Shown here: in pieces, positions 22,750 through 32,490 of the stretch
How the letters are laid out: each line of letters starts with the position of its first letter
Numbering within the stretch: the stretch's first letter is position 1
Assembly: GCA_031254035.1 (NCBI GenBank)
Contig: JAIRVF010000049.1
Coordinates: forward strand, 1-61,408
From: Paenibacillus sp.
GTDB lineage: Bacteria > Bacillota > Bacilli > Paenibacillales > Paenibacillaceae
Reading direction: 5' to 3'
DNA length: 61,408 nt
The notes under the pieces: generated by a model
The model's input: the letters and a program-made list of their open reading frames with translations, nothing else
The model's database searches: none
What the model was told of the DNA's origin: nothing
Made by a program: the position numbers and the translations under genes

Positions 22750-25251
22750 TTGCCATTGAGTTATCTGTACGAATTTATCGACTATCAAGAGGATCTGCCG
22801 ATCAGGCTATTCGTGAACAGTGTTGCGTATGTACCTTTTCATTGGCATAAGGAAGTCGAGATTATCTATGTTCTTCAGGGCGCGATTGCGATACATCTAG
22901 ACCAGCAAAATTATACATTGAGCCAGGATGATATTATCGTCGTGAACAGCATGTCTGTTCATCAGATCGAGCGCACAAGTCAGGATAATGTCCTGCTTAC
23001 GCTTCAATTTAGCCCGGAGCTTCTGGATGAGCATATGCTTGTGGCCTGCAATTCATTGCATCAGACACCCGAGAAACGGGATCATTATGATCGAATTCGC
23101 CGCTATCTGGCACAAATGGCTTGGGAAGCGAGCAAGAAGACACAGGGCAGCCGGAATTATTCAATGGGTCTTTTGCACATGCTGGCGGGACATCTGATGC
23201 GCTATTTTTCTAGGCGTATGACGGAAGAGAAGCACAAGAATGTCAGGGATTATGATTATCAGCGGCTGAATCGCGTATTGCAATTTATCGACCGGAATTA
23301 CAGTCAAAAAATCACATTGCAATCCATTGCCGATCAGGAGCATTTAAGCCTGCATTATTTCTCCCATTTCTTCAGTGACAAAATCGGCATTCCATTCCAG
23401 AAATATCTGACTTCGGTCCGGTTGGAGAAAGCCGTTGATGCTTTGCTAAACACCAATCTCAGCATGACTCAGATCGCGCATGATTGCGGTTTTGCGAACG
23501 TCAAGTTGTTTAATAAATATTTCAAAGAAAAATACGATAGTACTCCCGGTGTTTTTCGTGAGGCGATGATGGCATCCAAACCTGCAGATTCTACCCGCAA
23601 ACCGCTTACTTATGAAGAATCGACAAGCGCCGATTATTATGAAGTCGATACGATTCAAGCAATGGAATCGCTCTACCGGTATTTGGAGCCATCTCAAGAA
23701 ACCTCTATCGCATCCCCAGCGCTAGACGTCATTTACAATCAAGTGGAAATCAACGTCGAAAGAAAGTCGGCGGGTATCCCTTATACGAAACATTGGAACT
23801 GGCTTACCACGGCGGGAAGAGCCGTTGAAGGATTACGTGCTGATTGGCAGACGCAATTTCTCGATTTTCAGCGCAGACTCGGGTTTTCGCATATCCGCTT
23901 TCACGGCATTTTTAATGATGAAATGATGGTATATTCGGAAACGGAAGAAGGGGAGCCTATTTACAACTGGGCTTATGTCGATAAGCTGTACGATTTTCTG
24001 CTGCAGGCAGGCATTCGCCCGTTTGTCGCTCTAAGTTTCATGCCTTCGGCGCTTGCTCGTTCGAATGAGACGATCTTTTGGTGGAGAGGGCATATAGCGC
24101 CACCGAAAGACCAAAATAAGTGGAATGCACTTGTTCACGAATTCATTCGTCACTGCTTGAACCGTTATGGCATGGAGGAAGTTTCAACGTGGTACTTCGA
24201 AGTGTGGAATGAACCTGATTTATCCGGCGTATGTTGGGCGGGAACAAAGCAGGAATATTTTGAATTCTATGCCGAGACGGCAGCCGCGATCAAATCGATT
24301 TCTTCCAAGTTCCACGTAGGCGGACCAGCCATGGGTTACGGCTCCCTTTGGAATGATAACTGGGCTGAAGAATTCATTGGCTTTTGCAGCGTTAAGCAGA
24401 TTCCGATCGACTTTTTTTCGTTCCATGTCTATTCGGAATATCCGAATCAGAAAGATGAAGAAGTCAGACTCACGACGCTTATGCCGCCTTCTATCTATTT
24501 GGACAGCGTGAAACGTTTGAGATCCAAGCTTGATGGGACGGACTTAGCGGAACTTGATCTTCACATGACGGAGTGGAATTTCTCCCTATATGACCGCAAT
24601 CTGATCCACGATACGATGTTTATGGGTGCGTTTGTCATTCATCATGCGCTGCAAACATTGGGTACATTAGGATCGCTTGCTTTCTGGTCGTTTACTGACG
24701 TATTTGAGGAGAGCAGGGTGCCTTCCTCGATTTTTTATGGTGGTTTTGGTCTCATCAACCGTAATGGGCTGAAGAAACCGAGTTATTACGCCTTTGAGTT
24801 GTTGGCCAAGCTGGGGGATCATATTTTATCCCGAGGTGATGGGTATATCGTAACAACCGGCCGGAGTGGAAGCCTGCAAATCCTGATGTATAACTATACC
24901 CATGTGGATCAGCTCTTCGCTAGCGGAGACTGGTCGGGATTGACGGAGACAAGTCGGTACACCATTTTTGAGGAAAAAGGCAACCGTTCATATCAGCTAA
25001 AGCTGGATGGATTGGAGCATCGCTATAAAATGACGAGCTACAGACTGGATCGCGAACATGGATCAGTGTTCGATGAATGGATTCGCTCTGGAGCACCGGT
25101 CTATCCAACAGAGGAGGAGCTGCAATTTTTACGGCATAGGAGTGTTCCTGAAATGCAAATCGGATGGCTGAATACGGCAGAGCGCTTAGAGCACACCTAT
25201 ATTGTACCGCCGCATGGAATTCTGCTGCTGACCTTGCGGCCCGAGTATTGA
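22750..25251 (+). CDS. AraC-type regulator fused to a GH39 glycoside hydrolase
   Basis: An 833-residue fusion. Residues 1-~130 form a cupin AraC ligand domain (FHWHKEVEIIYVLQGAIAI). Residues ~165-275 are a two-motif AraC HTH (ITLQSIADQEHLSLHYFSHF; then MTQIAHDCGFANVKLFNKYF). From about 310 on is a GH39 barrel: acid/base Glu in FEVWNEPD near residue 484 and nucleophile Glu in HMTEWNFS near 607, then a C-terminal beta domain. GH39 enzymes cleave beta-xylosides. The start is a TTG with AGGAG five bases upstream. No signal peptide, so it is cytoplasmic. It may sense a xylose-containing sugar and regulate genes, or act on it; the catalytic residues look intact. Confidence 0.88.
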   Translation: MPLSYLYEFIDYQEDLPIRLFVNSVAYVPFHWHKEVEIIYVLQGAIAIHLDQQNYTLSQDDIIVVNSMSVHQIERTSQDNVLLTLQFSPELLDEHMLVACNSLHQTPEKRDHYDRIRRYLAQMAWEASKKTQGSRNYSMGLLHMLAGHLMRYFSRRMTEEKHKNVRDYDYQRLNRVLQFIDRNYSQKITLQSIADQEHLSLHYFSHFFSDKIGIPFQKYLTSVRLEKAVDALLNTNLSMTQIAHDCGFANVKLFNKYFKEKYDSTPGVFREAMMASKPADSTRKPLTYEESTSADYYEVDTIQAMESLYRYLEPSQETSIASPALDVIYNQVEINVERKSAGIPYTKHWNWLTTAGRAVEGLRADWQTQFLDFQRRLGFSHIRFHGIFNDEMMVYSETEEGEPIYNWAYVDKLYDFLLQAGIRPFVALSFMPSALARSNETIFWWRGHIAPPKDQNKWNALVHEFIRHCLNRYGMEEVSTWYFEVWNEPDLSGVCWAGTKQEYFEFYAETAAAIKSISSKFHVGGPAMGYGSLWNDNWAEEFIGFCSVKQIPIDFFSFHVYSEYPNQKDEEVRLTTLMPPSIYLDSVKRLRSKLDGTDLAELDLHMTEWNFSLYDRNLIHDTMFMGAFVIHHALQTLGTLGSLAFWSFTDVFEESRVPSSIFYGGFGLINRNGLKKPSYYAFELLAKLGDHILSRGDGYIVTTGRSGSLQILMYNYTHVDQLFASGDWSGLTETSRYTIFEEKGNRSYQLKLDGLEHRYKMTSYRLDREHGSVFDEWIRSGAPVYPTEEELQFLRHRSVPEMQIGWLNTAERLEHTYIVPPHGILLLTLRPEY

Positions 25252-25289
25252 TGTGGGAAAAAGATATTGATGTGTACCGCAGGTATTAC

Positions 25290-25340
25290 AAGAAGGAGCG
25301 ATTGCCCCGCTGTCTACGGGAACAATCGCTCCTTCTTTTC
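25290..25340. terminator. Strong intrinsic terminator (works both ways)
   Basis: AAGAAGGAGCGATTG pairs perfectly with CAATCGCTCCTTCTT, with an inner CCCG/CGGG pair. TTTT follows on the plus strand and the A-rich side would serve the minus strand. It separates the GH39 gene from the decayed RND gene. Confidence 0.85.
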
Positions 25341-25364
25341 TTGTTTGCAATTTACACCGATCGT

Positions 25365-27207
25365 TTATGCCGCCTTCTTCAGCGCCTGTCTACGCTGCTT
25401 GACAGAGCGGCGGAAGTAGAACAACTCGTAGATCACCGGAGGCCAATAGAAATAATCGCAGTCATGCCCAAGTCCTTGAAATCGCCTGCCTGATCGGCAG
25501 CTTCATCATCGCTTGCTCCAGCTTTTTGCCCTCTGTCAGAACTTCGGGAACCGGGGTGTCATTCGGATATTTCAATTCGACCGAGATAAAACTGGCGTCG
25601 GAAGCGCTCAGGGCTCCCTTCGGCATGTTAATGTAGGCGGCGATGGAACCGACCAGAATGATCAGGCCGAGCAATAGGGACACCCACTTGCGGCTCAGAT
25701 TCCAGTCCAGGAAGCGGTGGAACCACTTGGACGGTTCATGCTCCTTCATTGCCGTATTACGCAGCAGCCGCGAACTGAGGAGTGGAACGACGGTCAGGGC
25801 TACGATTAGTGAGGTCAGCAGCGAGTAGGTTACCGTCAAGGCAAAAGGCAACAGGAATGCCTGTAGGCTACCCCGCAGCAGACCCATTGGTAAGAACACC
25901 GCTACAGTTGCCACAGTTGAAGCGGTAATCGCGCCAGCAACTTCTTTCGTTGCATTGATGATCATCGAGATGGAGAACGGTTCTTTTTGCAGTCTGCGGT
26001 AGATGTTCTCGATGACCACGATACTGTCGTCCACCAGACGGCCGACTGCTACAGCCACCCCGCCTAGCGTGATAATGTTAAGGGTAATGCCCGATAGACT
26101 CAATAGATACAGCGTAACGGCTAGTGACAACGGGATCGATACAACGGTCACCAGAGTGGCGCGGAAATTACGCAGGAAGATCAGGATGATCACCGTGGCA
26201 AATAGCGCGCCGAGCAGCACCTCCCGCATCATGCTGTTGACGGAATCGACGACCATGCTGGAGGTGCTGTACACGATTTCGGCCTCAGCCCCTTTGATGT
26301 TCTTGTTGATATCGTCAACTGCATCCTGTACTTTTTTGCCCACTTCCACCGCGTTGGCGTTCGCTTCTTTCATCACGATGGCGAACAGTACGTCTTTGCC
26401 GTTCGAGCGGCTGACACTCTCCTGGTCGGATTTGGCCTCTACCGATGCAATATCCTGCAGCTTCACTCCATCTATGACCGGCAGAGATTTCAACATATCT
26501 ACACTGTCGATCGATGAGACGACGCCGATGCTGCCAGTCTGTCCGCCGATCGTCTGCTCCCCAATGGAAGCCGCAACGCTGCGACCTTGGAGAAGGCCCA
26601 TCATCTGGGCGACGGATACGCCCTTTTCCGCCATCTTCTGCGGATCCAGCTTGACCTGCACCTGCGGCGAGGCTTTACCGTGCAGCGATACGTTTGCGAC
26701 GCCGTCAATCTTTTGCAACTCAGGGATAATTACTGTTTCTGCAGTCTTCAGCGTATCTTCGGTAATCCCTTCCTCGAAGGTGAGTGTCAATTCGGATACC
26801 GGAATCATTGAAGTATTAAGCTGAAGCACGTAAGGCCTCATAACTCCCTGCGGGAATTGCAGGGTATCCACCGCTTTCTGTACCTCCTGCGCGGCATCCT
26901 TCATATTCGTCTTGGAGTCAAAATGAATATTCACCTGTGAATAGCTGTCTCCCGAAGAAGACATCATTTCCGTCTTTCCCTTGACTATAGCTATAGCCGA
27001 TTCAATCGGCTTGGTGACGCTCTCTTCCATGGCTTGCGCATTCTGTCCCGGTCCGAGTGTCGTTACTGTCACCTGCGGATTATCAGCCTCCGGCATGAAT
27101 TCCATCGGTAGTGAGGTATAACTTATCGCTCCCACGACAAGCGCCAATACGATCAGCAGCCCTGCTGCCGCCTTATTGCCGAATGCCCATTTAGTTAACC
27201 AAGTCAT
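25365..27207 (-). pseudogene. Decayed RND-family efflux transporter gene
   Basis: The minus-strand frame starting at 27207 (MTWLTKWAFGNKAAAGLLIV) encodes the N-terminal ~570 residues of a SwrC/AcrB-like RND pump: first TM helix, porter domains, the TM block with VAVGRLVDDSIVVIENIYRR and the start of the second half. It then ends prematurely (AISRTWA, stop at 25462). In other frames the sequence resumes as GDFKDLGMTAIISIG and then PPVIYELFYFRRSVKQRRQ before a TAA at 25365. About 400 residues of a normal ~1030 are lost, with two frame changes. The second half of the porter and the C-terminal TM block are missing, so the pump cannot work. No fusion-protein gene is next to it. Confidence 0.85.
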
Positions 27208-27506
27208 TGATCATTTCTCCTTCTACTCCACATGAATTTAGTTGATAAGGCTGTTTGAATTCACACTTATGTATTCCCAACGGATTTAGTGTAGTGTTTT
27301 TTCGGACAGGGCAAAACGGCCGCGGGGATGGTTTGATCCTCCGTCTCTAGCAGGAGTCTAACGTCTACTGAAGACCGAGAGACCGCATGGCAATGCTACA
27401 AATGAAGAGGTGTTTTTTGCTGTATAGATGGAAGGCGCTTGTAGCAAGTTAGGAAGTGGACATCCAACATGGCAAAAAACAAACCTGCATAGGGCAAGGA
27501 ACGACA
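27208..27506. other. Intergenic region without a recognised gene
   Basis: About 300 bp upstream of the EIIC promoter. No frame with similarity and no strong hairpin was seen. Confidence 0.5.
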
Positions 27507-27554
27507 AGAAAGCGCTATCAGGATTTCTTATAATAGGCATGTAAGCGGTTAACA
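27507..27554 (+). promoter_or_regulatory. cre-like site, -10 box and second palindrome before the EIIC gene
   Basis: AGAAAGCGCTATCA (27507-27520) is close to the CcpA consensus TGAAARCGYTTYCA. TATAAT follows at 27529-27534 at the right distance for the cre site to overlap the -35 region. A second operator-like sequence, TGTAAGCGGTTAACA (27539-27553), lies just downstream of the -10 box, where repressor binding would block transcription. Catabolite repression of EIIC and GH3 genes is likely. Confidence 0.55.
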
Positions 27555-27583
27555 TCTAGCTTAATCAAATAGGAGGAATCATC

Positions 27584-28819
27584 ATGCAGCGTCTAATGAA
27601 GTGGATGGAAGAGAAATTTGCGCCACGTTTAGAAGCGTTTACGAAAAATGTATGGGTAGATTCCATTCAGGAAGCGATTATGGTTACTTTGCCGATGATC
27701 TTCATTGGTTCATTAATTACACTGGTATCCATTCTGAATGATTTCATCCCAGGCATGCCCGATTTGTCACCCATCACGACGTTTAGCTTTGGATTACTTG
27801 GAATTTTTATTGCTTTTCTAACGCCATATATCGTTATGCAGAAGAAGGGCCATGACAAGATTAAGCTTATTGCAGGTGCAACCGGCTTATCTCTGTTCAT
27901 GATGTTGCTCAAGCCAACCTTCCATGACGACGGAACGGTGCAATTCGTTCTTGAACGGTTTGGGCCTTCCGGAATGGTTACCGCGCTTTTAGTTGGTGTT
28001 TTTGTAGCTGTTATCATTAATGCTTTCAATCGTTTCTCTTTCTTTAAAAAAGACACGTCATTGCCTGAATTTATTAAAGATTGGTTCGATTTCCTCGTTC
28101 CGATTGCCATTGTTCTAGTCATCGGTTGGATCTTGACCTATCAATTGCATTTTGACATGTTCGCCCTGATCGTAGACATCTTCAATCCACTGCAAAAGAT
28201 CAGCCAGACTCTAATTGGCTTCGTCTTGTTCAACTTCATCGGAGTTCTGCTCTATTCCTTTGGTGTCAGCCCATGGGTTATGACCCCGATCTTCTACTCG
28301 ATCTGGATTCCGGCGATTGAACAGAATGCTTCTCTTGTCGCTCAAGGCTTGGAGCCTACCAATATCAATACGTTCGAGACATTCTTCTCCGGCTGGGTTG
28401 GCGTCGGCGGACTTGGAGCAACTTTGCCGCTGATTGTCTGGTTCTTATTCTCTAAGTCGAAAAAATTGAAATCGATCGGAAAAGCAACGATTGTACCGTC
28501 GCTGTTCAATATTAATGAGCCGGTTATATATGGAGCTCCGGTCGCCTTCAACCCGATTTTGATGATTCCTATGTGGATCAACGGCATCATCACACCGATC
28601 ATTGTTTACATCGTACTTGATCTTGGGCTTGTAGATATTCCAAGTAAAGTATTCCAGCTTTGGTATACGCCGATCGGCATCTCAACGTTCATCTTAACTG
28701 GATTCAAAGGCGTTGTGCTTCTGGCAGTGGTATTGTTGCAGATGTTCCTCGTCTGGTTCCCATTCGTTAAAGTGTACGACAAGCAAGAGCTTAAGAAAGA
28801 ACAGCTTGCTGCTGAATAA
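27584..28819 (+). CDS. PTS transporter subunit EIIC, cellobiose/lichenan type
   Basis: A 411-residue membrane protein of the LacE/CelB branch. It opens MQRLMKWMEEKFAPRLEAF and has about ten hydrophobic segments. The family's characteristic C-terminal block NINEPVIYGAPVAFNPI is present, where the conserved Asn-Glu binds sugar. It transports and phosphorylates a disaccharide such as cellobiose together with EIIA and EIIB. Those two subunits are not encoded in the window. AGGAGG precedes the ATG; the GH3 gene follows after 82 bp on the same strand. Confidence 0.88.
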   Translation: MQRLMKWMEEKFAPRLEAFTKNVWVDSIQEAIMVTLPMIFIGSLITLVSILNDFIPGMPDLSPITTFSFGLLGIFIAFLTPYIVMQKKGHDKIKLIAGATGLSLFMMLLKPTFHDDGTVQFVLERFGPSGMVTALLVGVFVAVIINAFNRFSFFKKDTSLPEFIKDWFDFLVPIAIVLVIGWILTYQLHFDMFALIVDIFNPLQKISQTLIGFVLFNFIGVLLYSFGVSPWVMTPIFYSIWIPAIEQNASLVAQGLEPTNINTFETFFSGWVGVGGLGATLPLIVWFLFSKSKKLKSIGKATIVPSLFNINEPVIYGAPVAFNPILMIPMWINGIITPIIVYIVLDLGLVDIPSKVFQLWYTPIGISTFILTGFKGVVLLAVVLLQMFLVWFPFVKVYDKQELKKEQLAAE

Positions 28820-28901
28820 TGTAAGTGCGAGTTTAAAAAGGCCGGGGATTCACACAAGCGGACCTTTTGAACTACCTCTATAAGATAGGAGAGAGTGCAT
28901 C

Positions 28902-31163
28902 ATGAAACCAACAACAGAACTGCTCACAGCTATGACTTTGGAAGAAAAAGCGGCTATATGTGCCGGATTAAATATGTGGATGACCCAAGGCTTCGAACAT
29001 CACGGGATTCCAGCCCTGCAAATGTATGATGGAACGAACGGAATTCGTAAGACGAACAGCAACGAAGAAATGGGCATTACAGGGGAGAATATCCCTGCAA
29101 CCTGCTATCCTACTGGCTCGGCGATCGGCTCATCCTGGAATACGGATTTGCTGCATGAACTCGGTATTGCTCTGGGGATTGAAGGACGCGAGATGGAAGT
29201 TGATCTGCTCTTAGGGCCGGGGATTAATATGAAGCGGACCCCGCTTGGCGGCCGCAACTTTGAATATTATTCAGAGGATCCATGCCTGTCGGGAGAGCTA
29301 GGAGCTGCATTTGTAAATGGCTTGCAAAGCCAAGGCGTTGGCGGATCAGTGAAGCACTTTGCTTGTAACAATCAAGAAATCGAGAAGCTTGTAACAAGCT
29401 CCGAGGTCGATGAACGGACATTGCGTGAAATTTATCTAAGTGCCTTCGAGCGTATTGTGAAAAAAGCGAACCCCTGGACCATCATGTGCTCCTACAACCT
29501 GCTGAACGGTTCCTATACGAGTGAGAACGAGCATTTGTTAAACGATATTTTGCGTGAAGAATGGGGATATGATGGGGTAGTGATCTCCGACTGGACAGCG
29601 GTGAATGACCGGGTTCGCGGATTGGCTGCGGGGCTTGATCTTGAAATGCCTGGCCCGGCTTACTACAACACACAAGCGATTGTTAAGGCGGTTCAGGAGG
29701 GTAAACTAGATGAATCCGTCGTCGATAAATCTGCTGGCCGCATTCTGGAGCTTGTACGCAAGGTTAAGGAAGCGAATATAGAGTCGGCCCCTTCGACCAT
29801 TGATTATCATGAATTGGCACGTCGGGCTGCGGCTGAGAGTATCGTATTGCTCAAGAATGACAATCGCATCCTGCCGCTTGATTCCGAGAAGATTTCCAAA
29901 ATGGCTGTGATCGGGAAATTCGCAAAGCAGCCAAGAATTCAGGGTGCAGGAAGTGCGAAGGTTACGCCAACTCGTGTAGATATTCCATGGGATGAAATGA
30001 AGAATATCGTCGGCGATAAGATGGATATGGTCTATGCCGATGGCTATCCGAAGGATGACCGTATCGATGAGCAAATGATCAAGGAAAGCGTAACGGTTGC
30101 GGCATCCGCAGATGTGGCAGTGCTGTTCGTCGGGCAACCGGAGTACGTTGAATCTGAAATGCATGACTTGGCGTCGATCGAGCTGCCTCTGCATCAGCAG
30201 AAGCTGATCAAAGCGGTGACAGAGGTTCAACCGCACTGCATCGTCGTCACCAGCAGCGGATCTGCGCTTGCTATGCATTCTTGGATTCCGTATGTACCAG
30301 GTGTACTTCATTCTTGGCTTACAGGACAAGGCAGTGGCCGGGCGATTGCCGAAATTCTGTTCGGGCGCATCAATCCATCCGGTAAATTGTCGGAAACCTT
30401 CCCTGTCAAGCTGTCCGACAACCCTTCGCATATGCGAATCCGCGGTGAGAACGGCAAGCTCTTCTATCGCGAAGGACTCTTTATCGGTTACCGTTATTAT
30501 GACCGTAAAGAGATGGCACCTCAGTTCCCGTTTGGGCATGGATTGTCGTATACGACATTTGCTTACTCCGACTTGAAGGCTGTCCAGCAAGACGGAAATG
30601 TGCATGTAACCTTTACTGTAGAGAACACGGGGGCGATGTCCGGCAAAGAGGTTGTACAGCTCTATGTTCACGATGAAGAATGTAAATGGAATCGTCCAGA
30701 GAAAGAGCTCAAGGCATTTGCGAAGGTCACTCTTGCACCAGGCGAGAAGCAGCAGGTAAGTTTTGTGTTAGAGGAGCGTGATTTCGCTTACTACAACACG
30801 AAATATAATAAATGGGTTGCTGAGACCGGCTACTTCCAAATCGCGGTCGGCAGTTCTTCTCGAGACATCCGCCTGCGTGAGCGCGTCTATTGCGACTTCG
30901 GTGAGGAGCCTGTCTCCTTCCACAAATTCAGCCTGGTCAATGACTGGATTAGCACACCGAAGGCAAAAGCAATCTTCGAGAACTATCTTGCAGAAATGAA
31001 CAAACATGTTAATGAGCAAGTGATACTTGACGATGTATTTGTCAGCTTCTGGGGCGATTTCCCGGCTATTAAAATCATTCAAATGTATGGCCAAACCTGG
31101 CTGGTAGATCGTTCGCCGGATGATGTGATTGAAGAGATGATTGCGGAATTTGAACGAAAATAA
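28902..31163 (+). CDS. GH3 family beta-glucosidase
   Basis: A 753-residue glycoside hydrolase. The GH3 N-terminal barrel has the substrate Lys-His pair in GGSVKHFACNNQE and the nucleophile Asp in DGVVISDWTAVNDR near residue 229. The second alpha/beta domain (about 330-550) includes GSGSALAMHSW-like and QGSGRAIAEILFG stretches. A fibronectin-like C-terminal domain begins around residue 570 (VHVTFTVENTGAMSGKEVV). No signal peptide, so cytoplasmic. GGAGAG lies before the ATG. It would remove glucose from beta-linked oligosaccharides. Its pairing with a PTS permease is unusual because PTS delivers phosphorylated sugars. Confidence 0.9.
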   Translation: MKPTTELLTAMTLEEKAAICAGLNMWMTQGFEHHGIPALQMYDGTNGIRKTNSNEEMGITGENIPATCYPTGSAIGSSWNTDLLHELGIALGIEGREMEVDLLLGPGINMKRTPLGGRNFEYYSEDPCLSGELGAAFVNGLQSQGVGGSVKHFACNNQEIEKLVTSSEVDERTLREIYLSAFERIVKKANPWTIMCSYNLLNGSYTSENEHLLNDILREEWGYDGVVISDWTAVNDRVRGLAAGLDLEMPGPAYYNTQAIVKAVQEGKLDESVVDKSAGRILELVRKVKEANIESAPSTIDYHELARRAAAESIVLLKNDNRILPLDSEKISKMAVIGKFAKQPRIQGAGSAKVTPTRVDIPWDEMKNIVGDKMDMVYADGYPKDDRIDEQMIKESVTVAASADVAVLFVGQPEYVESEMHDLASIELPLHQQKLIKAVTEVQPHCIVVTSSGSALAMHSWIPYVPGVLHSWLTGQGSGRAIAEILFGRINPSGKLSETFPVKLSDNPSHMRIRGENGKLFYREGLFIGYRYYDRKEMAPQFPFGHGLSYTTFAYSDLKAVQQDGNVHVTFTVENTGAMSGKEVVQLYVHDEECKWNRPEKELKAFAKVTLAPGEKQQVSFVLEERDFAYYNTKYNKWVAETGYFQIAVGSSSRDIRLRERVYCDFGEEPVSFHKFSLVNDWISTPKAKAIFENYLAEMNKHVNEQVILDDVFVSFWGDFPAIKIIQMYGQTWLVDRSPDDVIEEMIAEFERK

Positions 31164-31556
31164 GCAAGAATTTATTCCATGGCTTTGATCCTGGAACAGG
31201 TCTCATAATATAAGATTCATAAGGAACACCTTCAAGAGCCGTATCGTTTAAAAATATGCGGACAGCTCCTGGAGGTGTTTTTGCGTTGATATAAGCTATT
31301 GCGGCCATTATATTCATGATCATGAACCTGGAATGATTGCCGAAGAAAGCATTAAATTTATTGAAGGCCTTTAAACGCTGGGATCGTATTTTTAGTGATA
31401 TTTGATGAGAGGTGTGTTGATCATGACCAAGAATTTTACCGCATCCGTGGTATAAGCGGAATCACAGAAGTAAGCTCCATCAGCGCTGACGTATAATATG
31501 CGGCAATCCAATCATACTAAAACATAGCAAATTCCCACCCAAAGGATGTGGCCTAT
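31164..31556. other. Intergenic region with gene remnants
   Basis: About 390 bp. In the plus frame ending TAA at 31374 the sequence reads GHYIHDHEPGMIAEESIKFI then EGL, which resembles the C-terminus of sugar-phosphate isomerase/epimerase (AP-endonuclease-fold) proteins. Further on, ATG at 31424 with GAGAGGTG upstream opens only a 10-codon frame. These look like scraps of lost genes; the first assignment is weak. Confidence 0.3.
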
Positions 31557-32252
31557 GTGAATGGATTGATACAACTCGATTTTTGGGAAATGATCTTGAG
31601 AACGACCTTCACTTTCTTTGTCCTGCTTACATTGACCAGGCTCATCGGCGAAAAACAGCTAGGACACCTTACCTTTTTCGATTATGTTACCGGAATTACG
31701 ATCGGCTCAGTAGCAGCGGAGATTGTCGTTAGAAAAGACACTCCTTTTTTTAACGGTATGATAAGCTTAATATGGTGGGTAATTTTAGCCATTCTGATAA
31801 GCTATGTAAGCTTAAAATCAAGTAAAGCACGGGTTTTGATGGATGGGCAACCGAAGATTATTATTAAAGAAGGGAAGATCATGAGGGAAACCTTGAAATC
31901 GACCCGTCTAAATATGGATGATTTAAGTATGATGCTGCGGGAAAAGGATGTATTCAGTATACAGGACGTTCGCTACGCAATCCTGGAACCTGATGGTAAA
32001 ATAAGTGTTCTTAAAAAGGAATTCAAACAACCTATTACTAAAGGAGACTTAAATATTCCTACTCCTATTTTCACTAACTTACCGTCCGGAATCATTTCAG
32101 ATGGTAAAATAGTCAAGAAGAACTTAAAAGAATTAAATCTGGATGAACATTGGCTCTATCAAGAATTACAGAATAAGGGGATCCATTCTGCCGATGAAGT
32201 GTTCTATGCTGAAGTGCAGAGTGATGGATCCCTATTTGTTGATAGGGATTAA
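31557..32252 (+). CDS. DUF421 (YetF/YdfR-like) membrane protein
   Basis: About 231 residues from the GTG of VNGLIQLDFWEMILR; AAAGGA is ten bases upstream, while an earlier GTG three codons before overlaps the site. Two or three N-terminal transmembrane helices (about 10-80) are followed by a cytoplasmic DUF421 domain with the conserved GKQL-like 'IGEKQLGHLTFFDYVTGITI' segment and the 'RLNMDDLSMMLREKDVFSI' and 'DVRYAILEPDGKISVLKK' blocks. These proteins are common in spore formers; related YetF is implicated in membrane/stress adaptation, but the role is not settled. Single gene with a strong terminator behind it. Confidence 0.85.
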   Translation: MNGLIQLDFWEMILRTTFTFFVLLTLTRLIGEKQLGHLTFFDYVTGITIGSVAAEIVVRKDTPFFNGMISLIWWVILAILISYVSLKSSKARVLMDGQPKIIIKEGKIMRETLKSTRLNMDDLSMMLREKDVFSIQDVRYAILEPDGKISVLKKEFKQPITKGDLNIPTPIFTNLPSGIISDGKIVKKNLKELNLDEHWLYQELQNKGIHSADEVFYAEVQSDGSLFVDRD

Positions 32253-32306
32253 GCAGCAGGATCAATAAAGCAGAAGCTGCATTAGCTTTTCCGGGTTAAT
32301 AGACTG

Positions 32307-32354
32307 AAAACGTTAGATATGCACTTGTTGAAAGTGTATATCTAACGTTTTTTT
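32307..32354 (+). terminator. Intrinsic terminator
   Basis: AAAACGTTAGATAT pairs with ATATCTAACGTTTT (inner CAC/GTG pair too), followed by a run of T. The TCTAACGTTTTTT tail is repeated 40 bp downstream. Confidence 0.9.
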
Positions 32355-32422
32355 TCGATGTTATTCATTTATCCTTAAAAATCTAACGTTTTTTGACTAC
32401 AGTATCATGTTTGTTATCTAGA

Positions 32423-32436
32423 TGAAAGCGTTTTAT
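32423..32436 (+). promoter_or_regulatory. cre-like site before the first ABC sugar operon
   Basis: TGAAAGCGTTTTAT matches the left half and centre of the CcpA consensus with mismatches at the end. It lies about 55-68 bp before the start codon of the first permease gene. Confidence 0.4.
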
Positions 32437-32490
32437 CTGCTATAAGATTGATGTATAAAGCAATTTAGGCTAACGGAAGGAGTGACAGAC

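Noticed and set aside
26003..26824. 273-codon plus-strand frame
   Set aside because: Antisense to the RND gene, with a Ser/Thr-rich sequence typical of a shadow frame.
29706..30671. 321-codon open frame on the minus strand
   Set aside because: It is antisense to the intact GH3 gene, resembles no known protein and lacks a ribosome binding site.
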